This document shows, piece after piece, positions 15,897 through 24,587 of a stretch of 64,000 nucleotides of DNA (the first letter of the stretch is position 1; each line of letters begins with the position of its first letter). The notes under the pieces were generated by a model. That model searched no databases, was not told the DNA's origin, and saw only the letters and a list, made by a program, of their open reading frames with translations. The DNA is from Vibrio sp. Isolate34 (GTDB lineage: Bacteria > Pseudomonadota > Gammaproteobacteria > Enterobacterales > Vibrionaceae): contig NZ_JAKEUO010000001.1 in the NCBI RefSeq assembly GCF_022397915.1, positions 458,871 through 522,870 on the forward strand, given 5' to 3'. The position numbers and the translations under genes are program-made.

Positions 15897-17777
15897 TTAC
15901 TCCATCTCACCTAGTACGTAATCTTCATCACTGCTGACTACCGCGCCGTGCTTTAGGAAGTTCTTACCTAAAATCATGCTGTACTCGAAGCGTGAACGAT
16001 CTTGAAGGTTTACTCTCACCTTCTTCTCTAGGTCGCCTAGCTTAACGTTCATCTCTACCACAGGGCGAATGTTCACCTTCTCGCCTTTCTTGGCTTTAAT
16101 GCGCATTACATCAATCACTGGCTTAGTGAACTCTTGCTTATCGCCTTGGTTGTTTTGATAAGTAAAGGTCACCATGTCTTGGCCATCTTTCTTAAATCTC
16201 TTGATGTTCACCGCATTCATTGAGCTTACATCAGCGCCTGTGTCTAGCTTGGCAGGGAATGTCATGCCGTTCACTTCAACGACTTCAATGTGTCCTACTT
16301 TAAACAGAGGCTCAGCTTTCAATAGATAGTCAGAACGCGTGTTTACGTAAACGCCCTCTTTCGCCATCTTCTTACCTAGAATGAAGTAGGCTTCTTTTTC
16401 ATTGCTGTTTAGCACATCGATAGCAAACTCTTGTGTGCGAACCTTGCCAGATGCCGAGAACTCACCACTTACAACTGGGCGACTATCATCTCCGACTTTA
16501 AGCTTTTTAATGATTGGTTTTGTGACCTTCTGCTGTTCGCCATTCGCGTCAGTTAGGTAAAGCTCAACGGATTCATCTTTACCCTTGCCGACAATCTCAA
16601 AGCTGTCGACCTTCAACAGAGGCGTGTTTACCGTGAAAGAAGCCACAGCCTTAAGCGGAAAATCATCAAGTGTGATGTCCTCTTCCGGTGAGATAATCAT
16701 AGGCTCACCAGACTCCGCCACATCACTAAAGCTCTCTGAACCTTCTGATAAAATGTTTTCAGCGCTGGTATCTATCATGAAGAGTTCGCTAGCTGTGTTG
16801 GTTCCCAATCTTAGCTGTGAGCTGCTGCTTGAACGGTCACGTAAGTATACGAGAACATCTTTAGTCGTGTTCTCATCAAGTTGAACTGGTACATACACTA
16901 ATGGTCTCTTGTTACCGCTCACACTTAACATACGAACCAGTGGCAATGTCATCTCTTTCTGTTTGCCATCGTTATCGAACATATCAAACGTCACTTGTTT
17001 GTTCTTTTTGTCTACGTCGATATTTTTTGCATGCAAAATACTGTAGCGGTTCTTTAACGAGAAGGTCGCGTTCATCGCCATGCCCGAGATAGACACTACC
17101 TCTTTACGGCCTACCACCGTCGCGTTCTCTTGCTCTTGCAAATAATCGTAGCCAGCAAAGACTAATGCGTTATCTGCAAGGAAGGTTTTGCCAATCAATA
17201 CAGGCGCGGAGAAGTGACTTCTGTCTGTCAGGTTAACATCAGTTTTTAGCTCTTGGTCTGCAATGGTCAGCGACATTTTAATCGTCGGGCGAAGCAGAGG
17301 TGTGCTGCTAGTGCGGCTGCGGATCATGCTGACACGCTCTAGTGGCGCCTCAACCAATACCATCTCACCAGTACGTGGGTTTTGAACTTTAAAAGAGACC
17401 ACAGCTTGGTATTTCGCAAAAGTGCTGCCATCCCAATCGTCATATTCAACGTCGCTATTGTTCAGCACATCTTCAGTCAATGCAGACATCAACTCTTTGT
17501 CTTTGAGGTTCTTATAGTCGGCATGTGTGCTTTTTACATGGATGTCTTCTGCATGCATGGAGGTGGTTTCGGCACCGGTGTCGATTTTGCCAATGAAAGG
17601 AACATCTTTAAGCCCTTGAACGCTAGAGAGGTACACATTCTCAGTACGGCCTAATACCGCCTTGCCATCAAGTTCGTAAGTAGGGTTTTGAGTCGTGTGC
17701 GAAGTGTCTGTTGCCAAAGCACATTGTGAAAAAAGTAGCGTACTTAGAAGAGTTAGAGCCAAAGGTATCTTTTTCAT
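15897..17777 (-). CDS. Periplasmic protein with four tandem retropepsin-like (ATP-dependent zinc protease family) repeats
   Basis: 626 residues from ATG 17777. A signal peptide (MKKIPLALTLLS... cut after ALA) exports it. The rest reads as four copies of the retropepsin-like domain often annotated as putative ATP-dependent zinc protease. Copies 1 and 4 keep the aspartic motif (KIDTGAETTSMHA with D66, KLDTGADVSSMNA with D512). Copies 2 and 3 have lost it (NRYSILHAKNI in place of DTGAETTSMHAEDI). Each copy ends in a DRS...LGK.FL-like strand. Such domains normally occur singly, 150-200 residues. A start four codons earlier (17789) is possible. No partner gene is obvious. Confidence 0.75.
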   Translation of the reverse strand: MKKIPLALTLLSTLLFSQCALATDTSHTTQNPTYELDGKAVLGRTENVYLSSVQGLKDVPFIGKIDTGAETTSMHAEDIHVKSTHADYKNLKDKELMSALTEDVLNNSDVEYDDWDGSTFAKYQAVVSFKVQNPRTGEMVLVEAPLERVSMIRSRTSSTPLLRPTIKMSLTIADQELKTDVNLTDRSHFSAPVLIGKTFLADNALVFAGYDYLQEQENATVVGRKEVVSISGMAMNATFSLKNRYSILHAKNIDVDKKNKQVTFDMFDNDGKQKEMTLPLVRMLSVSGNKRPLVYVPVQLDENTTKDVLVYLRDRSSSSSQLRLGTNTASELFMIDTSAENILSEGSESFSDVAESGEPMIISPEEDITLDDFPLKAVASFTVNTPLLKVDSFEIVGKGKDESVELYLTDANGEQQKVTKPIIKKLKVGDDSRPVVSGEFSASGKVRTQEFAIDVLNSNEKEAYFILGKKMAKEGVYVNTRSDYLLKAEPLFKVGHIEVVEVNGMTFPAKLDTGADVSSMNAVNIKRFKKDGQDMVTFTYQNNQGDKQEFTKPVIDVMRIKAKKGEKVNIRPVVEMNVKLGDLEKKVRVNLQDRSRFEYSMILGKNFLKHGAVVSSDEDYVLGEME

Positions 17778-18082
17778 TAGTTGGTCCATTGTGATCAATT
17801 CACTAATAATACTGGTGTTTTGGCGAAGAGTTCCCCTACCAGCACAGGTTCTCACATAACGTTAACGCTATGAGTTTTTCAATGACAAACCGATGACTTT
17901 ACAGAGCAATACGTCATCAATTTTTGACTAAGGTGCACCCAATCACCTTTTGAGTACTCAGTGTTCTTTTGGAGAAACGACTATAAAATCAGCCAACGAC
18001 ATAGGTTGGTCTTAGCGATTCAGAATACACCTTAAACGAGCTTAACTTGCTAAAACAAAAACGATTCTAGATAAACATAGCA

Positions 18083-18892
18083 CTAAAAAGTGCCTACGGT
18101 TTTCTTTGCGCAGATAGCCCGAGCTTTTTCTGCGTCCCCGCTTTTATTCTGATTAAAACATTGGCGATAAGATTCGACATAGCGCTCAAATAACACCTTG
18201 GCTTCAGGTTGTGGTTTAGAGAGCAGTTGGTTAACGAACTTTCTTGAGCCGACCTCAAAATGCTGAGTATCAATTGGGGAATTCCAATCCCCTCCCCAGA
18301 TCATAAATCCGTGATGGGCAAACAGCTCCACCACATCTTCCGCCATGCCTCGGCGTTCAATGTCGTTACGAGCACGAAAGCGAGTTCTATTCACGTAGCT
18401 GGTTGCCGATTGCGATGGCTTTACCGTGATGGTTCCGTTGCTATCGAACGCTAAGAAGGGGTTTTGAACTGGATTGATATCGATTGCCACACCGTAAGCA
18501 TGCTTCGACCAACCTCCTCCGCCAGTGATAGGCCGAGCATTAAACGCGCTACTGTTATTGGCTTCCATCGAGGCATTATCATCACCGTTAAACTCACGCA
18601 TTAAGCGCGCAGAATGCAGTGGGAAGTTACGCTGTTTGAGCACTAAAAAGATTTGTTCAACAGAAGGGGCGATAACATCAAGCACAATCATATTTCCCTG
18701 CTGCGTTTCGCCCTTAAAGTTAACGAAATCAAAGTCCACTTTGGATAGGCGATCACAGCCAACAGGAGATCCACTATTCAATACCTTGTTCTTTTTCATC
18801 ATGTCGCATTGCCACTGAGAGACAGGGGCAACTTGGCCGTAACTCGTCGCACTGATCAAGGTTACCAGCAAGCCAACAATTAAACGTTTCAT
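18083..18892 (-). CDS. M15-family peptidase (probable D-Ala-D-Ala carboxypeptidase)
   Basis: 269 residues from ATG 18892, chosen because it gives a clean signal peptide (MKRLIVGLLVTLISATSYG). Zinc-binding residues are seen in SKHAYGVAIDINP (His and Asp) and DTQHFEV (His), the M15 pattern. The substrate should be peptidoglycan stem peptides in the periplasm. Length is slightly longer than typical VanY-type domains. It precedes nothing in an obvious operon, but lies on the same strand just after the DUF429 gene (79 bp). Confidence 0.8.
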   Translation of the reverse strand: MKRLIVGLLVTLISATSYGQVAPVSQWQCDMMKKNKVLNSGSPVGCDRLSKVDFDFVNFKGETQQGNMIVLDVIAPSVEQIFLVLKQRNFPLHSARLMREFNGDDNASMEANNSSAFNARPITGGGGWSKHAYGVAIDINPVQNPFLAFDSNGTITVKPSQSATSYVNRTRFRARNDIERRGMAEDVVELFAHHGFMIWGGDWNSPIDTQHFEVGSRKFVNQLLSKPQPEAKVLFERYVESYRQCFNQNKSGDAEKARAICAKKTVGTF

Positions 18893-18971
18893 ATCAAGGC
18901 TCAAAAACAGTAAGAGTAAAAAGACAGGAAGTGGAAAATAACACACTCAACCTAACAGAGCGCATACTTTG

Positions 18972-19700
18972 CTAGTGCGTTTTGTTCCAATAAACGATTT
19001 CGCGAACTCGACCATTCTGATCCTTATCCGCCTTTCCGCCAATCTCAGAAAGTTCAGGCAAGCACGACAATGTTGGAACGTGATAAGCAATCAGCATCAA
19101 TATGAATGCGTCATAAATATCATCTATCGCGACATCTTTACGCTTGGTGTTTGAGATTGCTAACGCCACACCCTCACACCATTGTGGGGCGAGTTGCTGA
19201 ATAATCGAAAGCCTTTCCTCTTTGCCCTCTTGAGTTCGCTTAGAAAAGGTCAGCGGTTCTCCTTTTAAGGCAGCGAATACCACCTCAGGGTGAGATTCTC
19301 TGATCGACAAACTTGGGTGATCATCGATGAGTTTATCTAGCTCTCGGATTTTAGGAACAATCCCCCAAGTTTGCTTAGAGAACTTCTTACCAAGCTGCTG
19401 CACATTGGCATTACACGCCGTAATGTAATCGGTTTGGTAAACCGCCTCACGACACGGAACAGGAAACACTGAAGAACCACGTTTGCTGGTTAGAAAACGC
19501 CTTGCAGCTTTGTCGCACAAGCGATCTGGAGTTTGTGCGTCACTAAAACCAATCGGCATATCGATAAGCGCCGTTGAACCGATAAGATCACTCGCTAGCT
19601 CATCAAGTGCCTTTACTACTTTGAAAACTGGCGCCTGATCATCAGAGACAATCCAAGCGATCCAACCCGCCTTACAGCCATCAATTCCGATGTATTTCAT
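18972..19700 (-). CDS. DUF429 domain protein
   Basis: 242 residues covering one complete DUF429 domain, which has an RNase H-like fold. Marks are YIGIDGCKAGW at the N-terminus, LIDMPIGF and RESHPEVVFAAL. Function in the family is unknown; a nuclease-like active site (Asp in GIDGCK, Asp in DMPIG, Glu in RESHPE) is plausible. It is preceded by an unremarkable leader and lies between the M15 peptidase and the YeeE-type transporter on the same strand. Confidence 0.8.
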   Translation of the reverse strand: MKYIGIDGCKAGWIAWIVSDDQAPVFKVVKALDELASDLIGSTALIDMPIGFSDAQTPDRLCDKAARRFLTSKRGSSVFPVPCREAVYQTDYITACNANVQQLGKKFSKQTWGIVPKIRELDKLIDDHPSLSIRESHPEVVFAALKGEPLTFSKRTQEGKEERLSIIQQLAPQWCEGVALAISNTKRKDVAIDDIYDAFILMLIAYHVPTLSCLPELSEIGGKADKDQNGRVREIVYWNKTH

Positions 19701-19746
19701 TGTTATCTCAAGTTACGTATACATGTAATCTACGTACTGTCGCTAA

Positions 19747-20649
19747 CTATCGGCTCTGGATCAACTTAACTCCGGAATATATACCAACAATGATACTCAG
19801 CACAGAAAAAACACCCGCTAGAGAGAGCACAGGCATAGCCACAAGAAGTTGAGTGTCATTCCCTCCTCCTGCCATCACGGCCCCAAACCCCATAAGTACA
19901 CCAGCAATTAAATGTTTACCAAACCGACGTATCGGGCTAAACCTCAATGAAAAAGATCCTGTAAATAGTGCAGCACTGATCATTCCAACCAATAGTGAGG
20001 TCATCAATATAAAACGCTCACTACTCGGCCAGTCTTCTGTCTTCCCATGCCAAATTGAAGTACCCATAGATTTCAGCAAACCACTTGGCGTCCAATGCGG
20101 TTCATACAAGAATACGAAGCCGGCCATCAACCCAATACCCAGCATTGAAAACCACAGCTTACGATTGACCGAGTTCATAAAGTAACAACTCACCACAATT
20201 GTGAGCGAGATACTTCCAAGGAATACGTATCTGGAAAAGTCGGACAGTACCAACCTAGAGCCTTTCAACTCCAAAGGCAAAACCGGAGCAAACACCAGCC
20301 AAGCAACAAACCAACCGAATACAGTAGCCAACATAACCACTTCGCCGCGCGCTAACCTGCTCACTGTAGAAACCCCACAGCCACTGTTGATTGCCGCGCC
20401 AATACCAAATAGAAAGCCACCAAGCAGTGAGAACAAACTCGGCCAAAAAGCTATGGACAACTGGCGCCCCTCAATCACTGAACCTAACCCCATTGATACC
20501 CAAGCCAGCGATCCACTAAAAACAATCGCAACGATGAACATTGGTGATCCTTTTATCGCCTCTTTTACTCCTCTCACCATACAAAGGCCTGTGGTTTGGG
20601 CGAGATATCCCAATAAGAAAATGCAGAGCAAAGCGAGAATAAACAACAT
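19747..20649 (-). CDS. YeeE/YedE family sulfur-compound transporter
   Basis: 300 residues, about nine membrane spans. The signature FGIGAAINSGCGVSTVSRLARGE matches the GxGCGxGT...GE motif of the family, whose studied member TsuA imports thiosulfate through conserved cysteines. A second half-motif (MGFGAVMAGGGNDTQLL) lacks the usual cysteine. The start was set at ATG 20649 with GGAGG six bases upstream rather than at the longer frame. It is divergent from the Dnd-associated M15A-like gene, 79 bp apart. A link to sulfur supply for DNA phosphorothioation is attractive but unproven. Confidence 0.8.
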   Translation of the reverse strand: MLFILALLCIFLLGYLAQTTGLCMVRGVKEAIKGSPMFIVAIVFSGSLAWVSMGLGSVIEGRQLSIAFWPSLFSLLGGFLFGIGAAINSGCGVSTVSRLARGEVVMLATVFGWFVAWLVFAPVLPLELKGSRLVLSDFSRYVFLGSISLTIVVSCYFMNSVNRKLWFSMLGIGLMAGFVFLYEPHWTPSGLLKSMGTSIWHGKTEDWPSSERFILMTSLLVGMISAALFTGSFSLRFSPIRRFGKHLIAGVLMGFGAVMAGGGNDTQLLVAMPVLSLAGVFSVLSIIVGIYSGVKLIQSR

Positions 20650-20728
20650 ACATAGCCTCCAGATTGCATTGATTTTGCTGTCGTCGTTCGTTAAATATAG
20701 TAAGAACGTAAAATTCCAAGGTAAGAAT

Positions 20729-21256
20729 ATGAACCACATGCTGGTTAACTGGTATAAGTGCAAGCACCCTGAGTACTTGGGTATCAACACAACTAACGAA
20801 CTTTCTGCCGCGGAATTACAGCGTCTAGCGGCTCAAATTCTGCAGCCTATAGAACGAGAATTTGGAAAACTAACGGTTACCTACGGCTACACCAGCCACT
20901 CTTTACTTCGTTGGATATTAAAGAATAGCCCTGGTGACATGGCTTCAGACATTGACCAACACGCTTCCATGGAACTCAACAGCAAAGGCAAGCGTATTTG
21001 TAAACGCGATGGAGCAGCCTGCGATTTCTATATTGAAGGCTATGAAACCCGAATGGATGAAGTCGCAAAATACATTTGCACTCACCTAGCGTTCGACCGC
21101 CTCTACTTTTATGGAAAGAACAAACCGATTCACATCAGTATTGGCCCAGAAAACAACCGATATGCGCTGATTCGGCAAGCACGAAGTGATGGGCTTCGCG
21201 TAAATATGAAAAGTGCAAACGGCAGCGCCACACAGACCTTATTCGATGACTTATAA
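20729..21256 (+). CDS. M15A-like (DD-peptidase fold) small protein at the head of the Dnd cluster
   Basis: 175 residues, no signal peptide, so cytosolic. The order YGYTSHSLLRW (52-62), IDQHASMEL with H78, GAACDF with D99, and PIHISIG with H135 mirrors the SGYRS, SxHxxGxAxD and WxHxD motifs of M15A zinc peptidases; the three ligands seem kept. AAGGTAAG lies just before ATG 20729; the open frame extends further upstream but that part is antisense to the transporter. It ends 27 bp before the methyltransferase gene, so the two form an operon. Role in phosphorothioation is unknown. Confidence 0.65.
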   Translation: MNHMLVNWYKCKHPEYLGINTTNELSAAELQRLAAQILQPIEREFGKLTVTYGYTSHSLLRWILKNSPGDMASDIDQHASMELNSKGKRICKRDGAACDFYIEGYETRMDEVAKYICTHLAFDRLYFYGKNKPIHISIGPENNRYALIRQARSDGLRVNMKSANGSATQTLFDDL

Positions 21257-21283
21257 TCGAGAAAACACCGGAGAGGACAAGGA

Positions 21284-23302
21284 ATGAACGAAGAACTGTT
21301 TGCTGAGTTGGTAGCACAAATCAAAGTGGGGAAACAATTGCCGGATGCCGTTTACCTTCATAGAGATGCCTTCAATGCCCTTCCAAATGTTCTTACACAA
21401 TTCATTCCTGCCGTTGCAAAAGCCGTTAGCTTAGAAGACGACAACTGGAACCTAGTTAAGCTATTCAAGAAAGAGTTCCGCTTATCCCTACTTCACTACC
21501 CTGACTTTTACACCGATTCTTATCCGGCTTTAAAACAGAGCTTAAACGTCGACCTCTCTAAACTCAGCCATAAAATCATGAGCTACGAAGGCTCTGATAA
21601 CCCTCCGATTTTGCACCGCAAAGAGACCATGATTCAGCCCGACAGCGACCACTTCGAACACTTCACCTCTCTTACACAAGAAGGTGAAAATGCAGGGCTT
21701 TATGAGAACAGCCGCGTCATTGGATTTAAGCGCTCCTGGGAGAACTTGATTGCACGCCATGGCTACGAGCTTGTCGATGGCCGCCTATTTCGTAGCTCTG
21801 CAATCTCGCATGTGGAAGACGCAGGCATAGACAGGCACAAAACTGCATTAGTACGACATGAGTTGTCTGCACCGATGAAAACATTGGTAAAGCATGGTTA
21901 TTTGGAAGGCTCCTATTCTATTTTCGACTACGGTTGCGGCCGAGGTGACGACTTAAGAGAGCTTGAAGCGCACGGTTTAGATGTGCTTGGTTGGGACCCT
22001 AACTTTCAACCGGACAACGACAAGGTTAATTCCAGCATCGTTAACTTAGGCTTTGTACTTAACGTTATTGAAGATCAAGATGAACGGTTAGAGGCTCTAT
22101 TAGGAGCATGGGAATTAGCAGACAAGTTCTTGGTGGTGTCTGTGATGCTGGCGAACGAGAACTACATTGCACAGTTCAAACCTTATAAAGATGGGGTGAT
22201 CACCTCACGTAATACCTTTCAAAAGTACTACGCGCAATCTGAAATAAAAGCATACATAGAAAGAAGCCTTCAAGAAGACGCCATTACCGTCGCGCCCGGT
22301 ATTTTCTATATATTCAAAGACAAACTTGAAGAACAGCAATACCTACAAAGTAAATACAAACGACACCATAAATGGCAGCAACTGACCTCGCCAGAACCTA
22401 TCGAGGCAAAAGATAAAGCCAAGCTACTTATCACTCAGCATCAAGACTTGTTCAACAGCTTTTGGAATACCTGCTTAGAGCTAGGCCGTATTCCTGCCAA
22501 TGATGAATTTGTACAATCCGAAAAAATCCGAGAGTTAATCGGTTCACACAAAAAAGTGTTCAACCTGCTGCAAGAAATGTTCGATACCCAAGAGTTTGAG
22601 CAAGCAGAAAAGAGCAGAAAGGAAGACTTGTTACTGTACTTTGCAATGGGGCTGTTTGAGAAAAGAAAGCCTTACACTCAGCAGCCTGAGCCCCTAAAGC
22701 GCGATATCAAAGCCTTGTTTGATGACTACAAAACTGCCACTAACTTGGCTGCCGAGCTGCTGTTCGCGATTGCCGACACCGACTTAATCCAGAAGCAGTG
22801 TGAGAAAGCACATAACCAGTTACCAGCCAGCCTTCTAAATGAAGGGCACTCATTGATTTTGCATCGAGACTTTATTGATGATTTGCCATTACTGCTGCGA
22901 GTCTACGTAGGCGCGGGGCTACAAATGTATGGTGAGCTAGATGAAGAGATAGACCTTATCAAAATTCATATCGCATCCGGTAAGCTCACCCTAACCGCAT
23001 ATGACGACTTTGAAAAATCGGTTCCTTTCTTAGTCGAGCGCATAAAAATCAAGATGGCCGAGCAAGACATCGACTTCTTCGATTATGTTAATGAAGATCG
23101 CAGGCCACCATTGCTGAATAAGCACCTTTACATGCCAACCGAACACGAGAACTATAAGAAACAACAGAGCTTCGACAAACGATTGGCGAAGCTCATGGAG
23201 CTTGAACCAACCGAAGAAACACAGATGATAAGAGCAGAATTTGAGGTGCTTTTAGGGAAGGAACACAAAAAAATCAAAGGGTTTACGCTAAGTTCAAAAT
23301 AG
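21284..23302 (+). CDS. DNA phosphorothioation-associated putative methyltransferase
   Basis: 672 residues. The middle has a Rossmann-type S-adenosylmethionine site, SIFDYGCGRGDDLRELEAHG, with GWDPN as the acidic strand. The N-terminal region contains LHRKETMIQP and the conserved FKRSWENLIARHGYELVDGRLFRSS. I recognise this architecture as the methyltransferase regularly found next to dnd genes. Target is unknown. GGAGAGGACAAGGA precedes the ATG. It is cotranscribed with the M15A-like gene and stands 205 bp before dndB, from which it is separated by operator-like repeats. Confidence 0.85.
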   Translation: MNEELFAELVAQIKVGKQLPDAVYLHRDAFNALPNVLTQFIPAVAKAVSLEDDNWNLVKLFKKEFRLSLLHYPDFYTDSYPALKQSLNVDLSKLSHKIMSYEGSDNPPILHRKETMIQPDSDHFEHFTSLTQEGENAGLYENSRVIGFKRSWENLIARHGYELVDGRLFRSSAISHVEDAGIDRHKTALVRHELSAPMKTLVKHGYLEGSYSIFDYGCGRGDDLRELEAHGLDVLGWDPNFQPDNDKVNSSIVNLGFVLNVIEDQDERLEALLGAWELADKFLVVSVMLANENYIAQFKPYKDGVITSRNTFQKYYAQSEIKAYIERSLQEDAITVAPGIFYIFKDKLEEQQYLQSKYKRHHKWQQLTSPEPIEAKDKAKLLITQHQDLFNSFWNTCLELGRIPANDEFVQSEKIRELIGSHKKVFNLLQEMFDTQEFEQAEKSRKEDLLLYFAMGLFEKRKPYTQQPEPLKRDIKALFDDYKTATNLAAELLFAIADTDLIQKQCEKAHNQLPASLLNEGHSLILHRDFIDDLPLLLRVYVGAGLQMYGELDEEIDLIKIHIASGKLTLTAYDDFEKSVPFLVERIKIKMAEQDIDFFDYVNEDRRPPLLNKHLYMPTEHENYKKQQSFDKRLAKLMELEPTEETQMIRAEFEVLLGKEHKKIKGFTLSSK

Positions 23303-23423
23303 CGTTTTTTTAATAATATAAAAACCTATGGTTGCCATAGAATTCTGACCTACATACCTGTAAGATATTCAGCCTATTTTGGCATACCTATGTAATAATT
23401 CGCATAGATAAGACTAATGCATA

Positions 23424-23480
23424 ACAAACTAAAAGCTTAGTTTGTCAAAATATGACATACCAACTATGGTTTATGTCATA
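23424..23480 (+). promoter_or_regulatory. Two inverted repeats in the dndB promoter region
   Basis: ACAAACTAA / TTAGTTTGT (23424-23432 and 23437-23445) is a perfect 9-bp palindrome with a 4-nt centre. TATGACATA / TATGTCATA (23451-23459 and 23472-23480) is a second perfect 9-bp pair with a 12-nt loop, ending 27 bp before the dndB ATG. These look like operator sites. DndB homologues are reported as repressors of their own operons, which makes DndB or the WYL regulator candidate ligands. Confidence 0.65.
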
Positions 23481-23507
23481 GGCAAATAACATAACTTAGA
23501 GTTCACT

Positions 23508-24587
23508 ATGCAAAATCAAGATTCAGGCTATTGCTATTCATTTCCAGCTGTCAGAGGTATTCAAGCAGGACGTCCATTTTACATTGCGACATGCCCTCTT
23601 CGAATCATCCCAAAGATTTTCAGTTATAACGAAGATGATGTTCCACCAGAGCTTAGAGCTCAAAGAACATTAAACAAGACTCGCATACCTGAAATGGTCA
23701 GATACCTACTCGACAACCCTAAAGAGTACGTATTCTCAGCATTAACAGCATCGGTTGGAGTTGATATATCTTTCCACGATCATGAAGGTGCGCCTAATTT
23801 AGGTACACTTCAAATCCCAATGGATGCGCAGATTCTAATTAACGATGGGCAACACCGCCGTAAAGCGATAGAAGAAGCACTAAGAGAGAATCCAGACCTT
23901 GGGCAAGACAACATTCCAGTATTGTTTTTCATCGATGAAGGTTTAGGTAGAAGCCAACAAATGTTTGCTGACTTAAACAAATACGCAGTAAAACCCAGTC
24001 CATCTCTTGGCACTCTCTACGATCACCGAGACGAAAGCTCTGAATTAGCGCGTGAATTAGCAGCTAAAGTGAAGCCATTTATCGGAATGACTGAAATGGA
24101 AAAATCCAACATCAGTCCAAAGTCGAACAAACTCTTTACTTTAAGCAGTATTAAACAATCAACACGAGCACTTTTAAGTAAAGGCCCTAAAGATGGTTTC
24201 ACTGAAGAAGAGAAGCTGTTAGCGTCTGAGTTTTGGGAAGAGGTCACCCGCCATATTAAAGATTGGCAAATGGTGATCGACAAACAAGTATCCCCTGCAC
24301 AGCTTCGCCAAGAATACATCCACGCACATGGTGTCGGGCTGCATGCGATTGGCGTCTTGGGTAAACACCTGTTGTGCCAAGAACCAAAACAATGGAAAGA
24401 AAAGCTCCAGTTACTAGGGAAAGTTAATTGGTTGAAAACCAATCCTGAATGGATAAAGCGTAGCATGAATCACGGCAAGTTGAGTAAATCAAACATCAAC
24501 ATTCAGCTCACGGCAAACGCACTTAAAATTGAACTTGGGTTACCACTAACCCCAGAAGAAAAAGCTCTAGAGAAGCAGTTATCATGA
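23508..24587 (+). CDS. dndB: DNA sulfur modification protein DndB
   Basis: 359 residues. The DGQHR family motif is clear (NDGQHRRKAIEEAL at about 122), with FFIDEGLGRSQQMFADLNKYAVKPS after it, typical of DndB. DndB is not essential for phosphorothioation but tunes its frequency and has been described as a transcriptional repressor of the dnd operon. It starts dndBCDE; its stop overlaps the dndC start (ATGA). A pair of inverted repeats precedes it. Confidence 0.93.
   Translation: MQNQDSGYCYSFPAVRGIQAGRPFYIATCPLRIIPKIFSYNEDDVPPELRAQRTLNKTRIPEMVRYLLDNPKEYVFSALTASVGVDISFHDHEGAPNLGTLQIPMDAQILINDGQHRRKAIEEALRENPDLGQDNIPVLFFIDEGLGRSQQMFADLNKYAVKPSPSLGTLYDHRDESSELARELAAKVKPFIGMTEMEKSNISPKSNKLFTLSSIKQSTRALLSKGPKDGFTEEEKLLASEFWEEVTRHIKDWQMVIDKQVSPAQLRQEYIHAHGVGLHAIGVLGKHLLCQEPKQWKEKLQLLGKVNWLKTNPEWIKRSMNHGKLSKSNINIQLTANALKIELGLPLTPEEKALEKQLS

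Noticed and set aside
15667..15921. 84-codon frame starting in attR
   Set aside because: Runs through the terminator stem and the end of the retropepsin gene; cannot be real.
20201..20728. Long N-terminal extension of the M15A-like protein
   Set aside because: This part is antisense to the YeeE-type transporter and unlike any protein; ATG 20729 has a good ribosome site.
20650..20790. N-terminal extension of the YeeE-type transporter
   Set aside because: Overlaps the divergent gene; GGAGG stands directly before ATG 20649.
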